A stretch of 61,582 nt of DNA from JACTOJ01 sp032335695 (GCF_032335695.1 NZ_JACTOJ010000025.1:1-61582); one strand, 5' to 3'; shown: positions 7,242 through 17,524, counted from the first letter of the stretch. Notes: generated by a model from the letters alone, not told the origin. Translations and numbers: made by a program.

Positions 7242-9428
7242 TTAGTCTAAATTTAGTTTTGATAATGCATCTGCTAAGGCTGAATTTATTGATTTTTTAT
7301 TTTCTTCGTTAATTTTATTAATATATTTTGTTACATCTCTTTTATTTATTTTTCCTTCATTTTCTTTAAATCTCTTATTAAATGATGAGGCTTTCTCTCT
7401 AAATCCACAACTTTTACAAATGTAAATTCGACCTTCACCATCTCCCCTAAGCTCTAATTTTTTCTTACATTCAGGGCACCTAGCATTAGTAAATTTACTT
7501 ACATTTTCCCTATGTCCGCAATTTCTGTCCTGACATACATTCATCACTCCATATTTACCTTTAACCTCTAACATATATTTCCCACAATTAGGGCATTTAT
7601 TGCCAGTAATATTATCATGTCTAAACTTGTCTTCACTATACTTAATATCTTTTACCAATTTCTCCGCATATTCTCGCATTTTATCTGTAAATTCATTAGG
7701 TTGTCTTTTTCCTTTACTTATAAGCTCCAATTCTTGTTCCCATTGTGCTGTAAGTAAAGGTGATTTTAATTCTTCTGGAACAAGTTCTATTATCTGTTTT
7801 CCCTTAGATGTTGGAATAATTTCTTTACCTTTCTTCTCAATATAAAACATATTAAATAGCTTCTCTATTATATCGGCTCTTGTAGCTACCGTTCCTATGC
7901 CTCCTGTTTCTCCAAGGGTTTTAGCATATTCTTTATCAAGTTTTATATATTTTTGAGGACTTTCCATAGCTGATAGCAGGGTACCCTCTGTAAATCTAAT
8001 TGGGGGCTTTGTTTTTAATTTCTGTATCTCTACGGCAGATATACTTATTTTGTCATCCCTTTTAACAGTTGGTAATACTTGACTTTCATTATTCTCATCA
8101 TCTTCATTTAATCCAATCATTTTATCATAAACTGCCTTCCAACCTTTTGATTTTATTACACTGCCTTTCGCTACAAAGCTTTCTCCATTTATGTCAGCAA
8201 TTATGCTAGTTTGAATATATTCATATGGTGGTAACATTACAGATAGAAATCTTTTTACGACCAAGTCATAGATGTTCTTTTCTTCACTACTTAATATTGA
8301 GAAATTTACCCTTTCCTCAGTTGGAATTATTGCATGATGATCGCTTATCTTACTATTATCAACAAAACCTTTGTGAACATTAATTTTACTTTTAAGTATT
8401 TCGCTTGCAAATATTCTATACGATCCAAATGAAATGGCTTTCAAGCGTTCTGGTAATGTAGCCACTATATCAGTAGAAATATATCTTGAATCAGTTCTTG
8501 GATATGTTAATATCTTGTAGTTTTCATAAAGTCTTTGCATAATTGAGAGTGTTTGTTTTGCTGAATATCCAAAAATTCTATTTGCATCTCTTTGTAGTTC
8601 AGTTAAATCATATAATGCTGGAGAATATTGTTTTTTAAAGTTTTCAGAAACATCAATTATTTTTGCCTCTCTTCCTTTAGTCGCAGTTACAACTTTGTTT
8701 GCCTTATCTTCCTCAAAAATATTACTGTTATTATTTTTATCTCTCCATTTTAAAATAAAACCTCTCGCCTTGGCATTAATTACAAAATAGTCCTTTGGTT
8801 TAAAATTATTAATTTCTTCTTCACGATGAATTATCATAGCCAAGGCCGATGACTGCACGCGTCCAGCAGTTAATTGAGCGTTGTATTTACATGTAAGTGC
8901 CCTGGAAACATTTAAGCCAACAACCCAATCTGCTTCCGCCCTACATTGGGCTGCTCTAAACAAATTATCATATTGGGATCCAATCTTAAGATTAGCAAAG
9001 CCTTCATTTATAGCCTTATCTGTTTGTGAAGATATCCAAAGTCTTTTTATTGGTTTATTTATTCTTGCCTTCTCCAATATCCATCTTGCTACAAGTTCGC
9101 CTTCACGCCCTGCATCAGTCGCTATTACTATTTCTTTTACATCTTTTCTATTCAACTGCTCTTTTACCGTATTGAACTGTTTTGAACTCTGTTTTATTAC
9201 AACAAGTTTTAAATGCACTGGTAGCATAGGCAAATCTTCTAACTTCCAAACCTTATACTTCTCATCATAAACTTCAGGATCTGCCAGTGTTACTAGATGT
9301 CCTAAAGCCCATGTAACAATATATTTATTTCCCTCCATGTAGCCATTACATTTTATATTACACTTTAATACCCTCGCAATATCCTTCCCGACAGATGGTT
9401 TTTCTGCTAAAACTAATATTTTATCCAT
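7242..9428 (-). CDS. topB: DNA topoisomerase III (type IA), complete copy carried by the element
   Basis: This type IA topoisomerase relaxes or decatenates DNA using single-strand passage. The TOPRIM domain starts at residue 2 (KILVLAEKPSVGKDIARVL) and holds the metal-binding TDAGREGELVARW. The active-site tyrosine is in ILTYPRTDSRYIS (near residue 310). Two zinc ribbons follow near residues 615-680 (CPNC...CQDRNC and CPEC...CKSC). At 728 aa it is full length. It is the last gene of the recombinase operon, 132 bases after the small coiled-coil gene. Its first 170 residues are about three quarters identical by eye to the truncated chromosomal copy at 17525-18052. It is therefore a diverged homologue and not a recent duplicate, most simply a replacement for the gene the element destroys. 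Confidence 0.92.
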   Translation of the reverse strand: MDKILVLAEKPSVGKDIARVLKCNIKCNGYMEGNKYIVTWALGHLVTLADPEVYDEKYKVWKLEDLPMLPVHLKLVVIKQSSKQFNTVKEQLNRKDVKEIVIATDAGREGELVARWILEKARINKPIKRLWISSQTDKAINEGFANLKIGSQYDNLFRAAQCRAEADWVVGLNVSRALTCKYNAQLTAGRVQSSALAMIIHREEEINNFKPKDYFVINAKARGFILKWRDKNNNSNIFEEDKANKVVTATKGREAKIIDVSENFKKQYSPALYDLTELQRDANRIFGYSAKQTLSIMQRLYENYKILTYPRTDSRYISTDIVATLPERLKAISFGSYRIFASEILKSKINVHKGFVDNSKISDHHAIIPTEERVNFSILSSEEKNIYDLVVKRFLSVMLPPYEYIQTSIIADINGESFVAKGSVIKSKGWKAVYDKMIGLNEDDENNESQVLPTVKRDDKISISAVEIQKLKTKPPIRFTEGTLLSAMESPQKYIKLDKEYAKTLGETGGIGTVATRADIIEKLFNMFYIEKKGKEIIPTSKGKQIIELVPEELKSPLLTAQWEQELELISKGKRQPNEFTDKMREYAEKLVKDIKYSEDKFRHDNITGNKCPNCGKYMLEVKGKYGVMNVCQDRNCGHRENVSKFTNARCPECKKKLELRGDGEGRIYICKSCGFREKASSFNKRFKENEGKINKRDVTKYINKINEENKKSINSALADALSKLNLD

Positions 9429-9560
9429 AAACTAAAATCCTTTCATCTACCATATTAAATAAAGTAAGTATACAATCACCATACTTATATTATACAATTA
9501 TTTATTATACAGATTTATCAATCATAATTACAAGTCCATATAAGTGTTTAACTATAATCT

Positions 9561-10169
9561 TCAATCATTTAGCCACGGAAATTGAGCTTTTATATCTTCG
9601 TCTGTAACTGCAATTGCTCTTTCAATGTTATTAGCATCAATAGTTATTATATTATTTTTCAGATTTTTTTCTTCTCTTTGCTTTAATGATTCGCTACTAA
9701 TACACAATTCAAGCATAGCCTGTTCCTGATTTGTTACTTGGTTCAGCAACCTTTTATTTTCATTTTTAAAATCACTGATTTGTTTCTCCAATATCTCAAT
9801 TTTCTTTTGCAATTCATAGCTCAATTTAGCTTGTTCAGTTAAATTGTTAATAATCCTTATACAGCTTGCATATGCTTCTAAAACCTTTTTGGGATTCGTA
9901 CTTAATTGTTCTCGTATACTTTCCACTGATGGTATCGTATTAAGTTCATCAGTAACTTCATTTACCACAATTATAGGATTATTTATCTTTTCAATTATAT
10001 CTCTTACCTTTTTAGAGTAATCCCATATATGTCTCTTAACTCCAGTTTCTCTTGCAAGCTCTGATAAAATAATTTTTTCTCCAGTATGGTTACCAATATA
10101 ATTTTCCAAAATGCTCAATAATTCTTTATCAGATTTTTTCTTGGGTCTACCGCCTAAATTTTTACTCAA
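9561..10169 (-). CDS. Small coiled-coil accessory protein of the recombinase module (TnpC-like)
   Basis: This 202-aa basic protein begins SKNLGGRPKKKSDKELL. It has a helix-turn-helix-like segment (SELARETGVKRHIWDYSKKV, residues 35-55) and a long coiled coil around residues 110-170 (KKIEILEKQISDFKNENKRL). Size, layout and position as the third recombinase-set gene match the accessory TnpC-type proteins of Tn554-like elements, which are not recombinases themselves. It overlaps the end of the upstream recombinase gene by 9 bases. Its exact role (complex assembly or site orientation) is unknown here. Confidence 0.6.
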   Translation of the reverse strand: MSKNLGGRPKKKSDKELLSILENYIGNHTGEKIILSELARETGVKRHIWDYSKKVRDIIEKINNPIIVVNEVTDELNTIPSVESIREQLSTNPKKVLEAYASCIRIINNLTEQAKLSYELQKKIEILEKQISDFKNENKRLLNQVTNQEQAMLELCISSESLKQREEKNLKNNIITIDANNIERAIAVTDEDIKAQFPWLND

Positions 10170-11901
10170 TACAACTCACCTCGTTTGTTTTCATAATATA
10201 AGAATCTACAATCGCTTTATTTGCAATTACTTGTTGTATTTTTTTAGCGCATATTCCCATACGTTCTTGATCTCTAATATCAAAGCATCTATTTTTTTCT
10301 ATCTTACTTTTATTTAAATTACTTGTTTTAATTATTTCTTTAAGTATATTTACCTGTTTATCAATATCATTTAAATAATTATTTGATTCAGCAGTTAAGT
10401 ATATTAGATCATTTTCCTTGCTTAGCGCCAATCTAAAATAATCGCATTCATTTTTGCACATTCCTAAAATACAGTTATCAGGATATTCTTTATCAATACA
10501 ATACCCATCTTCAACCGGACGTGCGCTGCTTTGCTCTTCAACACTGAAGAACAAGCTTTTATTGTATAGCTCCTTTAGCCTTTTGTTACTATATAAACCT
10601 TCACCAAGCAACCGTCTTCTGCGAATTTCATCTGCAATTAGTTTAACTTTTGATTTTATAAATGTTTTCATATGATTTGCATAAGTTAATTGTGTATATA
10701 TATTATCGTGCCCAGCTAACCTAGCTATAGTTAATGGATTAACACCCTGCAGATATAAATTACATATAGCAAAATGCCTCGTATCCCCTGGTCTTATTCT
10801 CTCTATAGTATCTTCACTATTTTGTTTTCCCTCATTGTTTTCTACAGAAATTGTTTTATATCCATATTCCTTTTCAACAACATCGGCATAAAATCTTTCT
10901 AATAGCGCATAGAATCTTTCGGTACCAGCATAATTATCTTTATGAGCATCTAAGAATCTATCAAAAGACCTAAATGACTTAGTGTGCTTAGCATAAATGT
11001 TATAATTAAAAAGATACTTTTCTTTTCTATCTGGATCTATTTCAGATATATATTCCTGAATTAAATCATATAAATCTTTAGTTATATCAATATGCCTATA
11101 TGTACGTTCTTTCTCTCCAGATTCGTTCACATCATCCTTACCATTTAAGATACTTAATATATATCTTCCATTAATAATCTTTGCCGCATTTGTTTCTAAC
11201 TCTGAGAATTCTATTGGCCTCATTGGAATGGTACTGGAAATTCTCCACCAAAGCAAAACGGGCAAATATTTTTCTCTTTCGGTTTTACACTCCATATTTA
11301 AACTGCTCATAAATTCATTTAAAATTGTATCAAATAAAATTGCACTTATAAATTCCGGAATTCTCCTACTGTCATATTTTCTATAGTTATATGCTCTTAT
11401 TTTTTCTCTGAAAGGCTTAAATTTTATATAATCGTAAAAACACAAAAAATCATTTCCTGCATTAATAATATCATTTATTATATAACTATCCTTATGAGAT
11501 TTTAATGCTTCTTGAAAGCAATGGATTGAGTTTAAATCTAAGCAATTTGTATTTTTCACAACAAATTTAATACCGTTTAGGCATCTTATTAACGTACGTG
11601 GATTTACTTTCTCTTCATCAAGTTTTATTATCAGAAATATTTTAATTGCTAACGTTAGTTTTTTATTAAACTCATGATTAAAAATTAAATGTGCCTTTCT
11701 CTCTCTTCCACGTAAGATCCAGTGAATATCCCAAAAGCCTCCGCTTAAAACTATTTTTCTTTTTTTTAATTCATCAAATCTATTTATATATTTATTGACA
11801 TTTTTTTCAGTAAATTTTAATATTTGCGTATACCCTAAATTATAGTTTATGTTGTTTACTTTTCTAAACTTCTTAATCTTTAATCCCTGCACTTCGTTCA
11901 C
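10162..11901 (-). CDS. Tyrosine recombinase / integrase (TnpB-like)
   Basis: The 579-aa protein has a C-terminal tyrosine recombinase domain. The first catalytic Arg is in IPMRPIEFSEL, the box II Arg in RPGDTRHFAICNL (the usual His two before it is replaced), the later His in ARLAGHDNIYT, and the nucleophilic Tyr in QLTYANHM. After the catalytic domain comes a Cys cluster, CILGMCKNECDYF, also seen at the end of the 1411-aa neighbour. The GTG start directly abuts the stop codon of that neighbour (TAGGTG), indicating coupled translation. Tn554 TnpB is of similar length and layout. It probably performs strand exchange together with the 425-aa recombinase. Confidence 0.8.
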   Translation of the reverse strand: MNEVQGLKIKKFRKVNNINYNLGYTQILKFTEKNVNKYINRFDELKKRKIVLSGGFWDIHWILRGRERKAHLIFNHEFNKKLTLAIKIFLIIKLDEEKVNPRTLIRCLNGIKFVVKNTNCLDLNSIHCFQEALKSHKDSYIINDIINAGNDFLCFYDYIKFKPFREKIRAYNYRKYDSRRIPEFISAILFDTILNEFMSSLNMECKTEREKYLPVLLWWRISSTIPMRPIEFSELETNAAKIINGRYILSILNGKDDVNESGEKERTYRHIDITKDLYDLIQEYISEIDPDRKEKYLFNYNIYAKHTKSFRSFDRFLDAHKDNYAGTERFYALLERFYADVVEKEYGYKTISVENNEGKQNSEDTIERIRPGDTRHFAICNLYLQGVNPLTIARLAGHDNIYTQLTYANHMKTFIKSKVKLIADEIRRRRLLGEGLYSNKRLKELYNKSLFFSVEEQSSARPVEDGYCIDKEYPDNCILGMCKNECDYFRLALSKENDLIYLTAESNNYLNDIDKQVNILKEIIKTSNLNKSKIEKNRCFDIRDQERMGICAKKIQQVIANKAIVDSYIMKTNEVSCIE

Positions 11902-14900
11902 CTACTTTACAACTCTAAGTTTGCCTTTAATTTCCCCTAATTTTTTATTTATAAATTCTGTATCTATGAATGTATCCGCTATCTTGCTATCATATTCTTG
12001 ATAAAATAGTTTTGCTTCTGTTACAACTGAAAATAGTTTAACTAAAACAGTTGTATTTTTTATCAATTCATAATACTTATTCTCGTTTGTGTTAGCTATT
12101 ACTTCCATTGTAGCTTTAATTTCCTGATTAAGTGATGTTAAGAAGTAAATATTTTTCGCAAAGTAATCGCAACAAGTACATGAGCTTCTCTTAGCATGTT
12201 TGCATATTTTTCCTTTTATGCATCCTCCATACTTTGACTTTGATGCACTTTCATACGTCAGCAGTGATTTCACTCGTTCTTTTAATTCCGCTTTATCTAA
12301 AGAAATTAACTCGTGAAATATCTTAGTTTGAGTTTTCATATATAATTCACTACTTATATGCTCCGCTATACTCTCAAGTCCAATTAAACTATAATTACTT
12401 TTTAGCCTTACAATGGCATCAGTCATATCAAACACCTTCATATCCTCATAACTATCATCATAAGCTATTCGTAATAACATATATGGCATCCAGCCAAAAA
12501 ATCCTCGTTGTACAAGATTATAAGCTATACTTTTAGCATCTTCATTATGTAAAATCGGTTTCAGATATATTTGTGTAGATGTAGGTAGTAATATTTTCTT
12601 ATCATTCTTATGTGATCTAGCTGCTCCTTCTAATATATATGAAATTCCCTTCATTCCCTCCATAGTATTTGCGCACTCATAAGTATATGTTAAAAGACTG
12701 CTATTCGCTCTTCTGTTTAAAAAATTATCTAGTCCAACTTCCAAGCAAAAATTTTTTATAGCTTTTCTAACCCATGTACCAACTTCATTCTTATATCTTT
12801 CATCCATCAGTTTAGATAATACTTGTAAATCTTTATTTTCTCTCCTGTGAATTTCAGCAATTACATATGCTACAGATATAGGAACAATTAAATTGATACT
12901 AGTAAATACTCGTAATTCTTCATCATTCTTATTAGTATTTATACCTGATATTTTAAACTCTAATTGATTTAATATTTTTTGTCCCATAGATAATGTAAAT
13001 TCATTTCCATTCTCAAACCATCTAAAATTCTCTATACCAATTTGTTCAATCTCAATATTAGGCAATTTGCTTACTATATCATTTAATCTCCATGGTAAAA
13101 TCAGATGTAATATACATAATAACCATGTACATGCATATTTTGGACTATTAAATGCTTTTATTATATGAACGTCTATATCCGTTAAATATAATGTATATTT
13201 GCGCCATTCCTCAAGACTATATATATCTTCAGTATTCAAGCTATCTGCTTTTAAAGAAATTTCACTACAACTATAGTCACTATTAAATTTACATTCTATA
13301 TTTCCCTTACAATATGCTAAAAACGCGTTAAATACCTTAATATGTGCTGAATTCTCAACTTTATCCAAAAGCTCATCTATCTCTTCATTAGAATAAACGT
13401 AAATATTTTTATACAACATTCTATTTAAAAACTCAAGTAAATTGCCACATTTTTTCGCAATAATATATTTGGACTTTTCCCTAGCTTCACTATCCCCTAT
13501 TCTTTCATATGCAAATGCGCAATACAAATCTATAGTTTCTTTTAATTCCTGCTTTAATAAAATACCATTTTTAATTTTATCAAATAGATCAAATTCGTTT
13601 TTAGCAAGTTTGCATAGTTTATCTAATAAAACTCTCTTTCTATAAAGTCCTATTCTTATAGATTTACTAATAGCATCTATCTTGTCCTTTTCAATTCTAT
13701 ATTTAAAACAACATATTGGATTTTTAATTAATTTAATACATTCATATCTGCAGGCCTCTAATACTATATGTCTAGGCACCCCTATTATAGACGCTGCTTC
13801 CTCAGAACTTACCGTATTATTAATTAAATTAAGCTTTTCATATATAAATTCTTTACTTACATATAACTTACCATCTATTTCATAATGAATACAATTTAAT
13901 CCCTCATTAATAATTTTTTTTATAATAGTCACTGAAGTCCCAAGAATATTTGCCGCGATTTCAATACCTAAATATTGACCATGTTTTTCATTTTCTGTAT
14001 TTATGAGAGTATTTACTTCCTGCAAATATTCATTTTTTATTAAAAGCTTCTTTGTAGCAAAATCTGCAACCAATATATCATTTTTTTCTCTGGAAAGTAT
14101 GCCAATCAAATTTATTTCATTAATATTTAATCGTTCTGAAAGATCTTTTACTAATATTGAATTATTATTAATTTCTTCTGTATAGTCTACAAAGTTTTTG
14201 TTTACATATATTTTTTCTCTTTTCCCACTAATGACAAATTTTCTTACACTACCGCAATTTTCTCGAATCCTTTCTCTAACAACAGTTGCTGAAATTCCGA
14301 ATATAACTGCTAGTTCATTAATATCATAGCCATTTTCTTTCAAGTAACGTTCTTGACTAGAAATCTTTTTTGTTAATTTCTTATCTGCTAGAATCTTTTT
14401 TGCTAATTTCTTATCTACTAGGATTGTTTCTTTTATAACTTCAAAATACTCATTTCTAATCCTAAATCTTCCTGTCATAAAATCTTTAAAGATAGATTTC
14501 CTACTTAATTGCATACATTTTTCTTCTAATTTACATTGAGAAATTTTTAATTGTTTTGCTGCTTCATGTATTAGAATAGAATTAGCTTCTATTTCTTTTA
14601 AATCAATAAAGAATTCTTTTCTTATTAGTCTCTTGTTTTTGTTAGAGTTTATATATTCCTGAACACCACAATAATTTCGTTTAATTCTTTCCCTAATAAT
14701 ATCAGTAGAAATGCCAAATTGATTAGATATTTTTTTCAAAGATATATATCTTTTTTCCTGTTCCCGGATTTCAGTATTTAAATTTTTATCTTTTACAATA
14801 TTTTTTTTATTCTTATTAATTATTTTAGGCTTTCTTTCTTTTAAATTTTCTCCTTTTATGATTGCAAAATATTCATTTTTAATTCTGAACCTACCAGTCA

Positions 14901-16137
14901 GGAAATCCTTAAAAATAGATTCACTGCTTAATTGCATACATCTTTGTTCTAAACTTTGCCAAGAAATGTTCAATTGCTTCGCTGCTTTATCAAATAAAAT
15001 AGAATTTGCTACTATTTCTTTCAAGTAATACAAAAAACTTTTATTTATAAAAAACTTTCTTTCATTTATTTTTATATATTCTTTAGCTTGGCAATAATTT
15101 TTTCTAATTCTTCTCATGATAACTATAGTAGAAATTCCAAATTCACTTGCCAATTCTTCAGGAGAAATAAATAGATTTGTATCAAATTTATCATTTTGTT
15201 TCACCATTTCATGTTTATCATTCATAAATTCTAATTTGCTTTTCTTAGAATAATAATCATCTAATTTATATGTTATCTGATTTGTTACATCTATGGGAAT
15301 GAGCTTATTAGTTTTTATGTCTTTCATACTACTATAAATATCAATATTGCATTCTTCTAAAGCAAAATTGATAAATTCTTCTTTATTCATTGCCCACTCT
15401 CTCAATAACATGTTAAGTTTCACATATACATTTTTATCTATTGTTTCATTTTTATTAGCTCTCTCCTTTAATTCTGCAACACACTCTTTCATAATTCTGT
15501 ACTTTCCAGTCACGAAGTCCTTAAAGATTTTACTTTCGTAATAATTTAAACATAGACTTAGTAAATCCTTTTGTTTAATTTTCAGTTCATAAGCTACTTT
15601 CTCCAAAAAAAACGAACTATTCTCTACTTCTTTTAAATATTCTAGGAACACCTTTCTAATATATATCTTGTTCGGATGCGGTCGTACCAAAAAATCGTTT
15701 ATGTTACAATAATTATATAGTATCTTCTTCCTTATATTATTAGCTCCTATTCTAAAATAATGTCCAAGTTCTTCAGCTGTAAAACAACTTTCCTTATAGT
15801 CAACAAACTTATCAATATCAACTTTGTACACTCTATATGTTCCATTCCATTTATCTATAAAAAAATCTAATCGTCCTGAATTAAGTATGTCTCGCGTTGC
15901 ATCTATAGAACGATGTATAGCTAACGATGTATCTTTAATATTCATAGAAATAATTCTATCGTTTATAATTTTGTCTATATAGAACTTGTCTATATAGTAA
16001 CTTCCATCAAAAGTAATCCATTTACCTGCATAATCAGCTCTATTTCTAATTTTATCTATTACTGTTTGTATGCTAACCTTAAATAAAGTTGCAACCGTAT
16101 CAACTTTATAATAGGCTTCTAAATTATTAAAATTCAT
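11902..16137 (-). CDS. Giant recombinase-module protein: four DNA-binding-like repeats plus degenerate recombinase-like C-terminus
   Basis: This 1411-aa protein contains four tandem copies of a unit of about 115 residues, roughly at 103-220, 330-450, 470-590 and 617-735. Each unit has a helix-turn-helix-like start (for example ISNQFGISTDIIRERIKRNY) and a second half ending like KSIFKDFMTGRFRIRNEYF. The C-terminal 430 residues resemble the 579-aa recombinase. PWRLNDIVSKL aligns with its first catalytic Arg segment, TSTQIYLKP with the Tyr segment, and both proteins end in a Cys cluster with CDYF. The box II Arg appears to be missing (ANSSLLTYTYE), so strand cleavage is doubtful. The ends overlap or abut the neighbouring recombinase genes, so it is probably a structural or site-recognition member of the complex (inference). 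Confidence 0.6.
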   Translation of the reverse strand: MNFNNLEAYYKVDTVATLFKVSIQTVIDKIRNRADYAGKWITFDGSYYIDKFYIDKIINDRIISMNIKDTSLAIHRSIDATRDILNSGRLDFFIDKWNGTYRVYKVDIDKFVDYKESCFTAEELGHYFRIGANNIRKKILYNYCNINDFLVRPHPNKIYIRKVFLEYLKEVENSSFFLEKVAYELKIKQKDLLSLCLNYYESKIFKDFVTGKYRIMKECVAELKERANKNETIDKNVYVKLNMLLREWAMNKEEFINFALEECNIDIYSSMKDIKTNKLIPIDVTNQITYKLDDYYSKKSKLEFMNDKHEMVKQNDKFDTNLFISPEELASEFGISTIVIMRRIRKNYCQAKEYIKINERKFFINKSFLYYLKEIVANSILFDKAAKQLNISWQSLEQRCMQLSSESIFKDFLTGRFRIKNEYFAIIKGENLKERKPKIINKNKKNIVKDKNLNTEIREQEKRYISLKKISNQFGISTDIIRERIKRNYCGVQEYINSNKNKRLIRKEFFIDLKEIEANSILIHEAAKQLKISQCKLEEKCMQLSRKSIFKDFMTGRFRIRNEYFEVIKETILVDKKLAKKILADKKLTKKISSQERYLKENGYDINELAVIFGISATVVRERIRENCGSVRKFVISGKREKIYVNKNFVDYTEEINNNSILVKDLSERLNINEINLIGILSREKNDILVADFATKKLLIKNEYLQEVNTLINTENEKHGQYLGIEIAANILGTSVTIIKKIINEGLNCIHYEIDGKLYVSKEFIYEKLNLINNTVSSEEAASIIGVPRHIVLEACRYECIKLIKNPICCFKYRIEKDKIDAISKSIRIGLYRKRVLLDKLCKLAKNEFDLFDKIKNGILLKQELKETIDLYCAFAYERIGDSEAREKSKYIIAKKCGNLLEFLNRMLYKNIYVYSNEEIDELLDKVENSAHIKVFNAFLAYCKGNIECKFNSDYSCSEISLKADSLNTEDIYSLEEWRKYTLYLTDIDVHIIKAFNSPKYACTWLLCILHLILPWRLNDIVSKLPNIEIEQIGIENFRWFENGNEFTLSMGQKILNQLEFKISGINTNKNDEELRVFTSINLIVPISVAYVIAEIHRRENKDLQVLSKLMDERYKNEVGTWVRKAIKNFCLEVGLDNFLNRRANSSLLTYTYECANTMEGMKGISYILEGAARSHKNDKKILLPTSTQIYLKPILHNEDAKSIAYNLVQRGFFGWMPYMLLRIAYDDSYEDMKVFDMTDAIVRLKSNYSLIGLESIAEHISSELYMKTQTKIFHELISLDKAELKERVKSLLTYESASKSKYGGCIKGKICKHAKRSSCTCCDYFAKNIYFLTSLNQEIKATMEVIANTNENKYYELIKNTTVLVKLFSVVTEAKLFYQEYDSKIADTFIDTEFINKKLGEIKGKLRVVK

Positions 16138-17404
16138 TTTTCTGACTCTTGAAATCTAAATTAATTAAGTTGTCATAAAATTCACTCATTACCTTGTTTA
16201 AAGATTCTTTAACTCCGAAGCTACCTTGTAAATATGTAAACACGGCCTCATAAGAACTATCCCCTCTGAGAATTGCTAATTCAGTTGGATTCTTAGTATA
16301 GTCTGCTACTAACTTAGAGAATGTTCCCCTTCCTATATGAGATGACCACTTTTTGGTTCTTATTGTAAGAGAGTAAATTTTTAATTGAGGATTATTATTA
16401 CTTTCTAGACAATTGATAAATTTCTTTTTAAGTCTATCAAATCTATTTCTATAACTTTTTTCAGTCATTGGCTTGCCATCCCTATTTAGGAAAAGTGCCT
16501 CTTCATTTTTATTTTTATTAATTTTCTTCATATGTATTGAATATAAATGTGGCAATAAATCCAATATAGGAATTATTGGTTGATATCTCTCTTTTTTTAC
16601 TCCGCCTTTGCCACTATTATTAAGTATATCTTCTCTAAAGAATCTTCTTTTCAAATTAATTATCATGCCACCTGTTCCATTTGTACCAATTAATTCAATT
16701 CCATAGCTTGAAATATTTATAACTTCTGAAATTCTTAATCCGCCGAATATCTGAAAATATATGCCTAATGCTATATCTGGAACTTCTAAAATAGCGAGAT
16801 CAATAAAGGCTAGTATTAGCTCCTTAGGAATACTTTTAAGCGAATTTGTTCTCTTTCTTCTTGGATATCTAACATTTTTAAATGGAGATTTTATGTATTC
16901 CTTTTTCCCTGTACTATCATTTTCGTATTTACTAATTGTAAATTGTTCTAAACTAATATAATTGAGTATATTTTTTTCTGCTAAGAAATAGTAAAATTGT
17001 TTAAGTATCGATTCAGCAGCTAATATCGTTAATTTGTCAAGCTTCTTCCCTTTGATTTCCTCTTTTCCTAAATAATTTAAAAAATCCACCCCATGCTCGA
17101 ATTCCAATTCAGATATATTCTTAAGTTTATAGATTTTATAATTATCAAAAAAGATATAATTTAAGAATGGAACAACAGTATTTGCCTTTTTAACTATAGA
17201 GCTGTGTTCTAAATTATTAAACGAGCTAAAAAACTCTGTTAATGGATGTGCCACCACTATACCCGTGCCGATATTCTTTAGCATTAATATAACCCTGTAG
17301 TCTTTATTACCCGCTTCTCCAATCAACACAGACCTATGAGTAAATCTTAAGTTGCTACTTCTTCTTTTGTACTCCTCTATTTCTATAATCACACTTATCA
17401 CCAC
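16127..17404 (-). CDS. Tyrosine recombinase / integrase (TnpA-like), first gene of the module
   Basis: The 425-aa protein shows a complete set of tyrosine recombinase residues. Arg is in GGLRISEVINI (near residue 230), box II is HIGRGTFSKLVADY (His and Arg), LRGDSSYEAV has Asp where His or Trp usually sits, and the nucleophilic Tyr is in VFTYLQG (near 395). It starts with GTG (two adjacent GTGs at 17404 and 17401) with AAAAGGA about 10 bases upstream, and its end overlaps the 1411-aa gene by 11 bases. It lies about 140 bp inside the element's right end, as expected for an element-mobilising recombinase. In Tn554 the corresponding TnpA is slightly smaller. Confidence 0.85.
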   Translation of the reverse strand: MVISVIIEIEEYKRRSSNLRFTHRSVLIGEAGNKDYRVILMLKNIGTGIVVAHPLTEFFSSFNNLEHSSIVKKANTVVPFLNYIFFDNYKIYKLKNISELEFEHGVDFLNYLGKEEIKGKKLDKLTILAAESILKQFYYFLAEKNILNYISLEQFTISKYENDSTGKKEYIKSPFKNVRYPRRKRTNSLKSIPKELILAFIDLAILEVPDIALGIYFQIFGGLRISEVINISSYGIELIGTNGTGGMIINLKRRFFREDILNNSGKGGVKKERYQPIIPILDLLPHLYSIHMKKINKNKNEEALFLNRDGKPMTEKSYRNRFDRLKKKFINCLESNNNPQLKIYSLTIRTKKWSSHIGRGTFSKLVADYTKNPTELAILRGDSSYEAVFTYLQGSFGVKESLNKVMSEFYDNLINLDFKSQKNEF

Positions 17405-17472
17405 TTTCTCAATATCCTTTTACTCTCTCTTTATGATATCATGTTTTATTAAATCTATTCAAATAAATAAAA

Positions 17473-17495
17473 CCTATAATCCACTGAATTATAGG
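17473..17495 (-). terminator. Inward-facing terminator just inside the element's right end
   Basis: On the minus strand CCTATAAT and ATTATAGG pair around a 7-base loop and are followed by TTTTATTT. It would stop transcription arriving from the promoter of the interrupted topB before it reaches the recombinase operon. Confidence 0.6.
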
Positions 17496-17524
17496 CATTT
17501 ATCGTTATTATTATGTAGTTTTCC

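Noticed and set aside
7242..9428. The full topB as a recent duplication of the truncated one
   Set aside because: The two N-terminal regions differ at about a quarter of residues and widely in codons, so they are diverged homologues rather than copies made by the insertion.
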